The notes under the pieces are model-generated. The model was not told where the DNA came from and made no database searches. It worked only from the letters and a program-made list of their open reading frames with translations. Positions 17,970 to 27,557 of a stretch of 64,000 nt of DNA are shown here, piece by piece; within the stretch, counting starts at the first letter, position 1, and each line of letters starts with the position of its first letter. The DNA is from Chryseolinea serpens (GTDB taxonomy: Bacteria; Bacteroidota; Bacteroidia; Cytophagales; Cyclobacteriaceae): contig NZ_FQWQ01000001.1 of assembly GCF_900129725.1 (NCBI RefSeq), positions 2,294,001 to 2,358,000 on the forward strand, read 5' to 3'. The translations under genes and the position numbers were made by a program.

Positions 17970-18176
17970 TGGAAATTCCGTGATGGTTAACCACTTCATT
18001 TCGTTAGTCCGTGATCACCTTTTTTCGCGATACGGGTCAAAGGGTTTCGCGACAAATTGACCACCTCCCACGTTGAAATTGAGGGAGTTAATTTTAATGT
18101 TGAATAATCATCATGAAATAACTTTTGATGATCACACCGTCGCGAAATAAGGTGGTCAAGGGGATCGAAATTTCCA
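17970..18176. mobile_element. IS21-like non-autonomous element, 207 bp
   Basis: Runs from TGGAAATTCCGTGATGGTTA to GGGGATCGAAATTTCCA. Inside are a TGATCACCTTTTTTCGCG block, TTTCGCGACAAATTGACCAC and a second-end block reading CGCGAAATAAGGTGGTCAAG. Copies of the same subtype lie at 32107 (inverted) and 38453. It begins at the base after the response regulator stop codon. Confidence 0.7.
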
Positions 18177-18276
18177 AATACTCTCTCAAGGCTCGAAACT
18201 TTGAGTCGGTCACCCTGAAAGATCAGTGCTGACTGAAAGTCCGGTCCCTGAATTTCGGACTTATGCTCGCATCCAA

Positions 18277-20712
18277 CTAATCAAACTTCATACTTGCTAC
18301 GGGATTTGTCTGGGCCGCTTTTACAGCATGAAATCCCACTGTGATTGACGCAATCAAGAATGTGACAATGCCTGCTATTAAAAAATAGCTCACAGACATT
18401 TCAGTGTGAAACGCAAAGTTTTCGAGCCAACCATTCATTACATACCAAGCCACTGGCCATGCAATGATATTGGAAATCAAGACCCACGCTGCAAACTCCT
18501 TTAAGAGCAACAACACGACCTGCCTTGATGTGGCACCCAGCACTTTCCGGATGCCAATTTCCTTTGTTCGTTGCTCTGCCACAAATGCAGCCAAACCGAA
18601 CAGACCGATACAAGCGATAAAAATCGCGACTGAAGAGAAAATAACTGACACCATATTTGTCTTTTGCTCAGCAACGTAAAGACGGGCTAACGTGATGTCA
18701 ATAAAATTGTAATTCATCGCCTCACCGGGTGCTATTTCTTTCCACTTATCGGAGATATAACGAATAGTATTGCTCATGTCATCTGAAGCGATGCGCACCA
18801 TGAAATTATTGGCAGGATGATCCTCCATTTGTAGGTGAAGCACCAGCGGCCTTACTTTTGTGTGGAGGGACTCATAGTTGAAATCGCTGATGACCCCGAT
18901 GATCTTGTAGCCGTGGCCATTGCTACGGGCGTCAAGGGAAACGAGCTCTTTTCCAATCACATCGTCTGTTGCAAAGGCGGCAGCCGCTGCCTCGTTCACA
19001 ACTACAGCATCCACGTCAGCAGGGAACTCTTTGGAAAAAAACCGACCCTGCTTCAAATCAACCTGGAACGTTTTAAGAAAATCGTAGTCCACAACAATAA
19101 ATTGACAGAGAAAGGGATCAGTGCCAGTCTTCTTATTGAACAAATAGCCAGCTCCTGGTATACCCGCAGTGAACATATGCGACGCATGGGTAACTGAGAC
19201 AATGTTGGCATTATTTAGCAACTTTTCTCTAAAGGTTTCGATATGATCGCCCAATAGATTTATATTATTGATGGAGAGGAGATGCTCCTTGTTAAATCCA
19301 AGGTTTTTGTTCTGAATAAAGTCAAGCTGTTGCTTGATAACGAAGGTTCCAATAAGTAAGCAAATGGAGATGCCAAACTGGAGGATAACGAGACCATTTC
19401 GCAACATGCTTTTGCGCGACGCATGACTGTCGCCCTTAAGTACTTTGGCAGGAACAAATGAGGAGAGATAAAACGCGGGGTAGCTGCCTGCGAGAACACC
19501 GACCACTATCGTAAAGCCGATCAGTATCGGAGCCGTCCAATATTGGTTTATTATCAGGAGGCTCAGGTCTTTCTCCAAAAGGATGTTGAAAAAAGGTAAT
19601 AGCAGTGTCAGAAAAGAAACAGCCAGTAGCATGGCGATGGAACTTGTAAGAATAGCCTCGCCGATGAATTGGAATATCAGGAGCGATCGCGCGGAACCGA
19701 ATGTTTTCCGGACACCGACTTCTCTGGCCCTTCTGGCAGATTTTGCAGTTGACAGGTTCATAAAATTGATCACCGCCAGGATCAGGATGAATATGGCAAT
19801 AGCGGAAAACATATACGTGTAGGTAATATCACTGGTGCGTATGGCTCCCGATTCGGTATTAAGATCTATTCCGTAGTCGCGCTGGGAATACAGATAGATG
19901 GAGGAGAACGGCTGCAGGTGAAATGAATATGCGGCTCCGTTCCCGAAGAATTGATCTATCGACACACCTAACAACTTTTGAATCTCCGGACCAACGTCAT
20001 CCACAACAACCCTTTGTAATTTTTTTTCAAAGTCAGCGACATCGGTTCCGGGTTGAAGCACCAAATACGTAGTGAATAAATTGTCCAGCCAGTTTTCGTT
20101 GACTTTATACGTGGATAGAGACTCGAGATAATCACAATGGAAGTGAGACTTCCGTGAAAAATCTTTGACCAATGCTGTGACTTTGAAATTTTGCCCTGAT
20201 TCCGTCGGTAACAATTTGCCCACGGGACTTTCATTTCCGAATATTCTTTTAGCGGCTGTTTCAGTGAGTACAATTGAGTTAGGTTCAACAAGAGCACTTG
20301 CGGGGTCACCTTCGATAAATTGCACCGCGAAAATTTTGAAAAAGGTAGAGTCGACAGCGTTAATGCTGCCACTGCGAAATAGTTTATCGTTGTATTTGAA
20401 GGCACGTGGCCCGAAGGATCCGATCCTCATATAACTCTTGACCTCCGGGTAATTCTGTTGGAGTATTGGCCCAAGGACCTGGGCAGTCTTTGAACTGGTC
20501 TCTTCCGATCCATTCACGGCAATCTTGACATAGACGCGATATATCTGACTGGAATCGAAGGCCGACTGGTCGAAAGTCAATTCATCCTGAACGAAAAGAA
20601 ATAAGGCGAGAAAACAAGCGATTCCGACCGCAAGGCCAACGATGTTTATGGCGGAGAACACTTTATCGCGGATGATATTTCGGACCGCGATGAGGAAATA
20701 ATTTCGTATCAT
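18277..20712 (-). CDS. MacB/FtsX-type ABC transporter permease
   Basis: About 811 residues, the usual length for the Bacteroidota ABC permease family with two MacB_PCD/FtsX halves. The ATG at 20712 gives the typical start MIRNYFLIAVRNIIRDKVFS; an ATG four codons upstream is less likely. The first half has one N-terminal membrane segment (AINIVGLAVGIACFLALFLF), a large periplasmic domain and a three-segment FtsX bundle with ARRAREVGVRKTFGSAR. The second half repeats this and ends with EQRTKEIGIRKVLGATSRQV and two final segments. Such permeases work with a MacB-like ATPase in export of peptides or stress compounds. No ATPase gene lies beside it, so it is an orphan here. Confidence 0.92.
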   Translation of the reverse strand: MIRNYFLIAVRNIIRDKVFSAINIVGLAVGIACFLALFLFVQDELTFDQSAFDSSQIYRVYVKIAVNGSEETSSKTAQVLGPILQQNYPEVKSYMRIGSFGPRAFKYNDKLFRSGSINAVDSTFFKIFAVQFIEGDPASALVEPNSIVLTETAAKRIFGNESPVGKLLPTESGQNFKVTALVKDFSRKSHFHCDYLESLSTYKVNENWLDNLFTTYLVLQPGTDVADFEKKLQRVVVDDVGPEIQKLLGVSIDQFFGNGAAYSFHLQPFSSIYLYSQRDYGIDLNTESGAIRTSDITYTYMFSAIAIFILILAVINFMNLSTAKSARRAREVGVRKTFGSARSLLIFQFIGEAILTSSIAMLLAVSFLTLLLPFFNILLEKDLSLLIINQYWTAPILIGFTIVVGVLAGSYPAFYLSSFVPAKVLKGDSHASRKSMLRNGLVILQFGISICLLIGTFVIKQQLDFIQNKNLGFNKEHLLSINNINLLGDHIETFREKLLNNANIVSVTHASHMFTAGIPGAGYLFNKKTGTDPFLCQFIVVDYDFLKTFQVDLKQGRFFSKEFPADVDAVVVNEAAAAAFATDDVIGKELVSLDARSNGHGYKIIGVISDFNYESLHTKVRPLVLHLQMEDHPANNFMVRIASDDMSNTIRYISDKWKEIAPGEAMNYNFIDITLARLYVAEQKTNMVSVIFSSVAIFIACIGLFGLAAFVAEQRTKEIGIRKVLGATSRQVVLLLLKEFAAWVLISNIIAWPVAWYVMNGWLENFAFHTEMSVSYFLIAGIVTFLIASITVGFHAVKAAQTNPVASMKFD

Positions 20713-20984
20713 GGTTAGGGGCAAATTTGACTAAACTTAAACATGAGATCTATTGCAGTCCTGCGTAATGCAAAGATGGAGCCATCAAAAAAAGTGTTGA
20801 AATTGATTTGTTTCCCGAATTGCTTGTACAGACGTGAAAAAATACTGTCCGGCAACGATCACCTTAAAGGCAAATCGAGGTCTTCTCGCCCAGTACAATA
20901 CTGAGCAGAAAACCACTCGTCTGTCAGAAAAAAGTATAATAGAAGCGTGAAGGCGTAAAGTAAAACTATCGAACCGATAAATCT

Positions 20985-21182
20985 TTAAATTTTCGCAGAT
21001 TCTCTGGGAGTTGGATTAACTTCTTCCCAGGTTGTTTTTAAAGCGGAAAAGGTATTGACATACTTTATTACTGTATTCCGGGAAAGGCCTGTAATGGAGC
21101 TGATTTTGAGTTTGCTCTGTCCCTGACAATGAAATTTTAAAACTTGTCTCAGTTTGCTCATAGTGATCGGTTTGTTAGCCAT
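20985..21182 (-). pseudogene. N-terminal fragment of an IS21-family transposase (IstA)
   Basis: 65 residues: MSKLRQVLKFHCQGQSKLKI and SSITGLSRNTVIKYVNTF form the N-terminal helix-turn-helix of IstA-type transposases, then the frame stops. The integrase core and the partner ATPase gene (istB) are missing. It reads away from an IS21-type terminus at 21367, in the expected orientation and distance for a left end. Confidence 0.75.
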
Positions 21183-21367
21183 TTTTAGTTGTTGTGTTCA
21201 GGAGCACAAATAACCCGTTACAATCAACTTTAGGTCAACCGATCCTAATACTTATCCTACTTGATTTTAGGTGTTCACTTTGCCCCGAAAAAAGCTGTTC
21301 ACTTTGACGTGAAACGGATTGTTCACTTTACATTGAAAAGAGTTGTTCACGTTAGTTGAAATCTCCA
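20985..21367 (-). mobile_element. IS21-family left-end remnant
   Basis: From the terminus TGGAGATTTCAACTAACG (minus strand, from 21367) there are four TGTTCACTTT-type repeats at about 24-bp steps (near 21272, 21296, 21320 and 21343), then the istA fragment. Multiple internal repeats next to a TG...CA-type end are characteristic of IS21-family transposase binding sites. The shared TGGAGATTTC start links the short elements of this window to IS21-like ends. Confidence 0.75.
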
Positions 21368-21399
21368 CTAAAGGCCAGGAGCCTCCTATAAGATGCCAG

Positions 21400-22866
21400 C
21401 TATCTTACCGATTCGTCATCGCTTTCATGAGGGAGATAAATATTGAACGTTGCGCCCCTATCCGGTGAACCTGTTGCGGTGATGATGCCGTTGTGATTGT
21501 CCATGATCTTTTTTACAATGGCAAGGCCGATGCCCGAGCCTGCATAAGCCTCTCTGCCATGAAGTCTTTTAAATACCTCAAAGATCCGATCCTTGTGTTC
21601 CGGATCGAAGCCGATGCCGTTGTCGGAAAATGAGATGTGGCAGTAACTTGCTTCGGGCAGGAGCTTTTCTTCACCCAGTGCGCGGCCTTTTGCAATTCTG
21701 CTCTCAATTATAATATGAGGCGCAATGCATGGCTTTGAAAACCTGAGCGAGTTGTTGATAAGGTTATGTATGATTTGACGAAACTGAAACGGGATCATCC
21801 TGACTTTGTAGAGCTTTGATGCTACGATTGTCAAGTGCTTCTCGTCTATGGTTTCCTTGAGCTCGTCTTTTACTTCGTCAATAATAATGTTGAGATCAAC
21901 GGCCTCAAATTTCCTCTCTGCAATGTTCAGGCTGGAAAAGGCCAGTAAGTCATCAATAAGCGTGCGCATCCGGGTGGCTGCTGAAAGAATCCTGTGCATG
22001 TGGTCCTTTCCTTTCTCGGATAAGGATTGATCCTCCATTCCTAAAATCCGGTCGGATAAGAGTTGTATTTTACGCAAGGGCTCTTGCAAATCGTGGCTGG
22101 ATACATAGCTGAACGCCTTAAGTTCAGCGTTGAGCGTGATGAGTTCCGCCGCTCGCTTTTCCTTTTCTTCGTTTTGAAAGGCAAGCTCCTTGTTGGCAAT
22201 CACCAATTCTGCTGCCCTCCTTTCTTTCTCTCCATTTTGAAAAAGAAGTTCTTGGTTAGCAATGACCAGTTCTAGCGCTCTTTTTTCCCTTTCTTCGTTT
22301 TGAAAAGCAAGCTCCTTGTTGGCAATCACCAATTCTGCCGCCCGCTTTTCTTTCTCTCCATTTTGAAAAAGAAGTTCCTTGTTTGCAAGGACCAGTTCTA
22401 GCGCTCTTTTTTCCTTTTCTTCGTTTTGAAATGTCAGTTCCCTGTTGGCAACGATTAATTCCGCTGCACGCTTTTCCTTTTCGTTGTTTTGAAAAGTAAG
22501 TTCATGATTCGCTACGACTAATTCTGCTGCTCGTTTCTCCTTTTCTCTGTTTTCATAAACAAGTTCCAGGTTGGCAAGGATTAATTCTGCCGCCCGCTTT
22601 TTTTTCTCTTCGTTCTGAAAAGCAAGCGCATCGTTAGCGATGATGAGTTCTGCGGCCAACTTCTCCCTTTCTGTTATTTGAAGGGCGAGTTTCTGGTTGG
22701 CAATAGTTAGCTCTGCTGCCCGCTTTTCCTTTTCTTCGTTTTGAAACGTAAGTTCTATGTTGGCAATTGCTAGTTCTGCTACTCGTTTTCCCTTCTCATT
22801 GATTTCAAAAGCAAGATCTCTTTTCGCCAGTGTTAATTCATCGGATATTGCGGTATTCGCCTTCAT
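21400..22866 (-). CDS. cytosolic histidine kinase with 21-residue coiled-coil repeats
   Basis: 488 residues with no signal peptide or membrane segment. Residues ~15-250 consist of eleven tandem units of 21 residues of the type ELAFQNEEKEKRAAELVIAN, three heptads each, so a long continuous coiled coil is expected. The kinase core follows: H-box FSYVSSHDLQEPLRKIQ, N-box IIHNLINNSLRFS, G1 SDNGIGFDP and G2 SGIGLAIVKKI, ending about 10 residues after the last ATPase strand. The coil probably sets the dimer geometry or binds a partner; there is no classic sensor domain. Neighbouring stand-alone receivers are candidate phosphate acceptors. The repeat number may vary through recombination. Confidence 0.9.
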   Translation of the reverse strand: MKANTAISDELTLAKRDLAFEINEKGKRVAELAIANIELTFQNEEKEKRAAELTIANQKLALQITEREKLAAELIIANDALAFQNEEKKKRAAELILANLELVYENREKEKRAAELVVANHELTFQNNEKEKRAAELIVANRELTFQNEEKEKRALELVLANKELLFQNGEKEKRAAELVIANKELAFQNEEREKRALELVIANQELLFQNGEKERRAAELVIANKELAFQNEEKEKRAAELITLNAELKAFSYVSSHDLQEPLRKIQLLSDRILGMEDQSLSEKGKDHMHRILSAATRMRTLIDDLLAFSSLNIAERKFEAVDLNIIIDEVKDELKETIDEKHLTIVASKLYKVRMIPFQFRQIIHNLINNSLRFSKPCIAPHIIIESRIAKGRALGEEKLLPEASYCHISFSDNGIGFDPEHKDRIFEVFKRLHGREAYAGSGIGLAIVKKIMDNHNGIITATGSPDRGATFNIYLPHESDDESVR

Positions 22867-23276
22867 GGTACAAGATTCCGTTTATTTTTTTCATTTCCTA
22901 TGGATGAAGCGGAGGCGTGAAATAGGGATAACGTTAGCATGGCAAGTATATCGAGGAAGGCCTGGGCGTCAAAAATGGTCGTGGAAGACGCAAGTGCTGT
23001 GTCGATAATGATGCCAGTATATTGAACTGGCCCAGGGCTTGAAATGGGCTAGTTTGTTTGGAGTTACTATATGGATGGGCACTTTTCTCTACAGCTGCGA
23101 CAATTTCCCGATAGGAACTCAGCATCGGGGATGACCATCTTTGCAAGCCTGTATCAACCGACGCACACCCTCCTACCGGAGGCCCTGCTCACGCCCGCCG
23201 CCCGCAGCAAGCTTGAGGATGGCGTATGCTCTGGACCGCACGGTAGCCATAGTGTCCGCTTCGTACAGACGCAACG
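22867..23276. other. intergenic stretch without a recognisable gene
   Basis: Several short overlapping frames exist on both strands but none resembles a protein family or has a convincing start. The part near 23170-23240 is more GC-rich than its surroundings and may be the remains of a gene. Confidence 0.3.
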
Positions 23277-23395
23277 TGGAGATTCCGGCCCCCTTGACCA
23301 CTTTATTCCGTGAGGGTGTGATCACCACGACTTAAGCAGGCACAGACTAACTCTTAATTGACATAAGTTCAAGATAATCAAAATTACTAATCAGT
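23277..23395. repeat. partial IS21-like element (one end)
   Basis: TGGAGATTCCGGCCCCCTTG, a ACCACTTTATTCCGTGAGGG block, GTGATCACC and then AAGTTCAAGATAATCAAAA, matching the left two thirds of the elements at 10875 and 36649. The right end is missing. Confidence 0.6.
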
Positions 23396-23432
23396 TACAA
23401 TCTCTGTGCAATCTGGAATCCTAAGTTAACTA

Positions 23433-23630
23433 TCACTGCTCACACTTGCACGGAATTAGGTGTTCATGGGCAGTGGAATCTCCAACGGTGGCAAAATAGC
23501 GGTCGTTGAAACCATAATGGTAGTTCCGCGGAAGTCCCATATTTTTGAAATACAGCCACCAATTGTTCGCCGCAAATTCTCTCCAACGGTAGTAAGTCTC
23601 CAGCGGCGCACTAAGTATTAAGATTGGCAC
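23433..23630 (-). CDS. possible small protein, unknown
   Basis: A 65-residue frame rich in aromatic residues (YYRWREFAANNWWLYF). It could be a small protein or a remnant. No family is recognised, and no start signal or neighbour supports it. Confidence 0.22.
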   Translation of the reverse strand: MPILILSAPLETYYRWREFAANNWWLYFKNMGLPRNYHYGFNDRYFATVGDSTAHEHLIPCKCEQ

Positions 23631-23693
23631 ACAATTTGGCTGCGCAGCCTGAATGCGGGAAATTTTCCCATTTGTTTCTTCAATCCAATCACA

Positions 23694-24839
23694 ATGCTTA
23701 ATAATATCTCCAAATTCAAAATTCTTGTGGTCGATGACCGTGACGAGAATTTGCTTGCCTTGGAAACTATACTACAGAATGAAAATTACACTTTAGTCAA
23801 AGCGAATTCCGGCAAGGAGGCACTCTCGATTTTGCTGAACGACGTGGATTTCCATCTCATTCTACTTGATGTGGTCATGCCCGTTATGAATGGCTTTGAA
23901 ACCGCTGAATTAATATACAGCCGCGAAAAGCTCGTCAATATTCCGATCATATTTCTTACAGCAATGGATATTGAAGGTAATATTTACAAAGGATATCAGG
24001 CCGGAGCGATAGATTATATTAGTAAACCTATTATCCCCGATTTGTTGAAGGTAAAGGTAAAAGCCTTCGTTGAGCTAAGCGAGAAGACCAGAGAGTTAGT
24101 CAGGCAAGAAAAGGAACTCCGCATAGCAAACGAGAAACTGGAATCGCTGAATGAAGTTCTTCAGAGAAGGCTTGAGCAGGTTGAATCTCTTGATTCATTC
24201 AATTATTCCGTTTCACACGACCTGGTAAACCCATTAACCAGTATCATCGCCCTCACCAACTTACTTAAGGACATGCCAATCGATGATGAGGCGCTTAAGT
24301 TAGTCAATCTTATCATGACCTCCTCTGACCGGATGACAAAACTGATTCGGGATCTTCTGCACTTTTCAAGGCAAGCCCGCGAAGAAATTTCCTCGACGGA
24401 GTTCAGCATGAGGGACCTTGTGAATGAAGTGGTTCAGGATATTGCCCTTAGCATTCCCCTTGATAAGACGGAGGTTATCATTCACGATATGCCCACAGTT
24501 GAGGGCGACAACAATATGCTCAAACAAGTCTGGACAAACCTGATCTCAAATGCAATAAAATATTCCCAGAAAAAAGAGAACCCGAGGGTTGAGATAGGCG
24601 CGAGACAAGAGCAAGGCAAATTTGTGTATTTTATTAGGGACAACGGCGCCGGTTTTGACATGAAGAACTATAACAAGTTGTTCGAGATATTCCAACGCCT
24701 GCACAGCGAGAAAGATTTTAACGGAACGGGCATTGGTTTAGCGATAGTGAAAAGAATTGTCAATAAACACAATGGAAAGATATGGGCCGAATCAAATCCT
24801 GGAAACGGCTCTAATTTCTATTTTACACTCAATGCCTAG
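23694..24839 (+). CDS. response regulator-histidine kinase hybrid (receiver first)
   Basis: 381 residues. Residues ~8-122 are a receiver: ILVVDDRDENLLAL, LILLDVVMPVMNGFE, IIFLTAMD and YISKPIIPD. A coiled-coil linker (about 125-170) leads to a HisKA/HATPase core with FNYSVSHDLVNPLTSI, VWTNLISNAIKYS, IRDNGAGFDM and GTGIGLAIVKRIV. There is no membrane segment, so it is cytosolic. This receiver-kinase order is typical of Bacteroidota and cyanobacterial signalling proteins, where an upstream kinase phosphorylates the receiver to set the activity of the kinase core. It follows an IS21-like end and has no operon partner. Confidence 0.92.
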   Translation: MLNNISKFKILVVDDRDENLLALETILQNENYTLVKANSGKEALSILLNDVDFHLILLDVVMPVMNGFETAELIYSREKLVNIPIIFLTAMDIEGNIYKGYQAGAIDYISKPIIPDLLKVKVKAFVELSEKTRELVRQEKELRIANEKLESLNEVLQRRLEQVESLDSFNYSVSHDLVNPLTSIIALTNLLKDMPIDDEALKLVNLIMTSSDRMTKLIRDLLHFSRQAREEISSTEFSMRDLVNEVVQDIALSIPLDKTEVIIHDMPTVEGDNNMLKQVWTNLISNAIKYSQKKENPRVEIGARQEQGKFVYFIRDNGAGFDMKNYNKLFEIFQRLHSEKDFNGTGIGLAIVKRIVNKHNGKIWAESNPGNGSNFYFTLNA

Positions 24840-24870
24840 ACAGGCTGGAAACTGCCTTAAAGCGACTCCG

Positions 24871-25266
24871 CTAGTCCTCTGTAAATAGCGTAACGAATTC
24901 GTTATCCCTATATATTTCGATACGAGAGATCCACCTGTTATTTGCTTTTTCCCAATCCTGGTCTGCTCCATTGTCATCATTAACAAAATAGATACGCAAA
25001 GCAGCTCCGCTATCTTTAAATTGAATAATTATTCCTGCACGAATTCCCTGCGATACATCTATATAAAATTTATCATAGTTATCCGGGTTTATTTCTACTA
25101 GTAAGGACTTCAATTCCTTACCTATAAATTTCCTCAGGGGAGGTAGGTATAAAATGTCTGTTGTTTTGCCGGAAGGATGAACCTTGATACTCATTGTCAT
25201 TCCCTGGTTGCAAATCGCTATAAGAAATGACACCAATACTACCGATTTGATTTTATCCAGGACCAT
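24871..25266 (-). CDS. hypothetical exported protein
   Basis: 131 residues with an N-terminal hydrophobic stretch (SVVLVSFLIAICNQGM) that looks like a signal peptide. The rest is a small beta-rich domain with repeated aromatic residues. No family is recognised. It is convergent with the preceding hybrid kinase gene and lies alone. Confidence 0.6.
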   Translation of the reverse strand: MVLDKIKSVVLVSFLIAICNQGMTMSIKVHPSGKTTDILYLPPLRKFIGKELKSLLVEINPDNYDKFYIDVSQGIRAGIIIQFKDSGAALRIYFVNDDNGADQDWEKANNRWISRIEIYRDNEFVTLFTED

Positions 25267-25569
25267 TTTGCGAATTGTAGTTTACCTAATAGCACATAAC
25301 CTGATGAGTTCCCCCAATCTTTCTCAAAATAAAAGTTAATAATAAATCCGGGTAGTAAAGCACTGCCCCGCCGGACGGTAGGGCATTAGTTATTATTGGA
25401 CGTCATCCCCGACGATAAAATGGCGAGACTTATTGAGAATGATTCTAAAGAACATAAGGTAAATACACTCGCTGTGACTAACGAAATGATAGCCAACCCC
25501 GCATTCGCTTTCATAACAATAATTTACCTTATCTTTTAAGATAATCGATCATAAAATCAATTGCTAGAT

Positions 25570-25595
25570 TGTGGATTTAGGAACAGAAATCCACA
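25570..25595. promoter_or_regulatory. perfect 9-bp inverted repeat in an intergenic region
   Basis: TGTGGATTT and AAATCCACA separated by 8 bp. Its core matches the TGTGGA...TCCACA hairpins at 16751 and 34137 near receiver genes. It lies 56 bp upstream of the start of nothing obvious on the plus strand and beyond the stop of the gene at 25658, so it may be a terminator arm or a protein-binding site. Confidence 0.35.
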
Positions 25596-25657
25596 TGGCG
25601 TGGAAAAAAATACACACCTAATGGTGGTTCCTTTAAATGTGGAGAATACGCTATGTA

Positions 25658-26014
25658 TTAAGTTGGATTTGATTCATCCGGGAACATGGAAAAGTAAAGC
25701 TGCTGCAGCCAAGAATCCGTGCCTTCAATTTTTTTAAGAAATGGATTTATAAATTTCGAAGTAAAGGGTAGTACGCCCTGTATGTCGGACAATCTTAGTA
25801 GGGTGCAGTTAAGTATTTGCCCGCTCGTGTCAAAGGGACTCAGTAAAACAAATAAGTTGTGACCGTCCAGTACAATCTCCTTGACAACTGCTATGCAGGT
25901 TGGGGGGTCGAGCTTCTCGGAGTTGACGCCAATCATAGAGTTATTCACCTTGCTGGCAAAAAGATATGAAAACACCTGGGCAGGCTCTTCACAAAATTCG
26001 AGGCTTTTGTCCAT
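25658..26014 (-). CDS. hypothetical protein
   Basis: 118 residues, soluble, with a C-terminal half that is hydrophobic but not membrane-like (GVLPFTSKFINPFLKKIEG). No family recognised. It stands alone between two intergenic hairpins; the clean frame and ATG start favour a real small gene. Confidence 0.5.
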   Translation of the reverse strand: MDKSLEFCEEPAQVFSYLFASKVNNSMIGVNSEKLDPPTCIAVVKEIVLDGHNLFVLLSPFDTSGQILNCTLLRLSDIQGVLPFTSKFINPFLKKIEGTDSWLQQLYFSMFPDESNPT

Positions 26015-26382
26015 GATTGAAACTAAAGAAAGTAATAGGTTAAAAGGGCTCCCTATTACTCGTGGTTAAAAAACGTACCAATTATATTGGTTTAACCTGT
26101 ATAGTCAAAAAAAAAAATTAAAAAAATGCGTTACACGATACTAGTGAAGTCGTGATGTTGTGGGGCTTCACATTTGTGACAGGAAGTGTTCTGGGGAGAT
26201 TGGAGCGAACTCAAACTGCCCGTAAAACACGGCATAAAATTTCTTAAATATTCATCGGTGAGGCACGCAATTTGACTGACAAGTCCGAGACCTCAATATT
26301 TGCAAGTGCCCGAGATCCACGATCGGAGAAACGGCAATGTTTTGGTCTTTGACAATTGTCTAAGTTGAGCATTAATCTTTTT

Positions 26383-26416
26383 CAGAAACCTTGGACACCC
26401 AGCTCCAAGGTTTCTG
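26383..26416. terminator. perfect 13-bp hairpin
   Basis: CAGAAACCTTGGA, an 8-base loop, then TCCAAGGTTTCTG, followed by CTTTAGCG. The stem is perfect and strong; the trailing T run is short, so it may be a factor-assisted terminator or an RNA element. It sits 140 bp upstream of the receiver gene at 26557, with no gene ending close by on the plus strand. Confidence 0.5.
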
Positions 26417-26556
26417 CTTTAGCGTCGCGAAAGGAATCAGATTGCCACTAACCCGTCTTTATACAATTGCCCTATTTCCGAGGTTTTACCGATATTTTAC
26501 TGGCACCCAACTTTCAATTAGAAACCTTTTTTAGATTCACTTTCCATTTTTAAGCT

Positions 26557-26961
26557 ATGAAGCAGTTGACAATCATGGTGGTAGACGACGATCCGGACGA
26601 CATTGATCTGTTCAAAGATGCTTTGTTCGAAGTGGATGATAGTTGCCGATTAGTCGTAGCAAATGATGGAAGGGACGCATTGCAGCAGTTGACAGACAAT
26701 GGCATAGGTCCGGACATAATTTTTTTGGATTTCAACATGCCTTTCATGGATGGAAAGCTGTGTCTTACGGCGTTAAAAGAAGACCCGTTGCTTAGGGACG
26801 TCCCGGTAGTGATGCATTCAACGACTTTTCCTGAAGAGGACATGGCATTCTGTAAAGCTCTTGGTGCGAAAATTTTTATTAAACAAGTTGGCTATGCCAA
26901 TATGATACAGGAGCTAAGTAACATCCTGTCAGAAATAAGAAGCAGGGAAAGGTTTTTGTAA
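26557..26961 (+). CDS. stand-alone receiver-domain response regulator (paralogue A2)
   Basis: 134 residues: VVDDDPDDIDLFKDAL at the N-terminus, IIFLDFNMPFMDG around the phospho-acceptor, VVMHSTTFPEED and IFIKQVGYA. It is a near copy of the protein encoded at 16106..16528 on the other strand, differing at scattered residues and at the C-terminus. The leader sequences just before the ATG are also related. Like the other receivers in the window it has no output domain. Confidence 0.93.
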   Translation: MKQLTIMVVDDDPDDIDLFKDALFEVDDSCRLVVANDGRDALQQLTDNGIGPDIIFLDFNMPFMDGKLCLTALKEDPLLRDVPVVMHSTTFPEEDMAFCKALGAKIFIKQVGYANMIQELSNILSEIRSRERFL

Positions 26962-27225
26962 GTTGAGAGCTTATTCTAAAAAGCTTCGTGCATTTCAATC
27001 CTTGCGCCCCCATCAGTTAAGGCCATTTAATATAAGACCACTTATAGAAACACCCTTCTCTATTACTCAGTCTTTTAAAGGTCAAGGGATTTTCGTGGTT
27101 CTGCTCCGATTCCCGGCTACAGGATTGAAGAATCTCAGGACTTCGTCAATCAAAGTCTCTTAACGTTTTTCCTTGCGCAGAGGTGGCAACAAATATTTAA
27201 GCGAGCGTCTCAGGTTTTGTTTTCT

Positions 27226-27549
27226 TTAAAGTCCCCACTCCGCAGTATTCCAACTATCTTTTTTAAGAATGCTGCTTATAGCCATCAAAGTATTCCTAAT
27301 GCTCTTGTCTTGAATACCCAGATAATAATAGTCACGCTCCCGCCAGGCTTCTTCCATTAGTTTCTTGTACTTAGCACCTTCCTCATGCTTATGTTTAGCA
27401 ATTGAAAGTTTTGCATTGAGATCGGCTATAACAACGTTATCTAAAGGACTCTTGACGCCAAGCAAAGTATGGTATTGAATAATTTTTTCTCCGATTGATA
27501 GAATAGTTTCAATATCGGTTTGTAAAATATCATTTTTGCCCGGCATCAT
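27226..27549 (-). CDS. hypothetical protein downstream of fecR
   Basis: 107 residues, mainly helical and charged, with no signal or membrane segment. It begins 8 bp after the stop of the FecR-like gene, so it is in the same transcription unit. No family is recognised. A TonB receptor would be the more usual gene at this place. Confidence 0.55.
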   Translation of the reverse strand: MMPGKNDILQTDIETILSIGEKIIQYHTLLGVKSPLDNVVIADLNAKLSIAKHKHEEGAKYKKLMEEAWRERDYYYLGIQDKSIRNTLMAISSILKKDSWNTAEWGL

Positions 27550-27557
27550 AGTTTGAT

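Noticed and set aside
20725-20984. Possible gene or promoter structure between the permease and the istA remnant
   Set aside because: No clear frame, hairpin or conserved promoter element could be supported.
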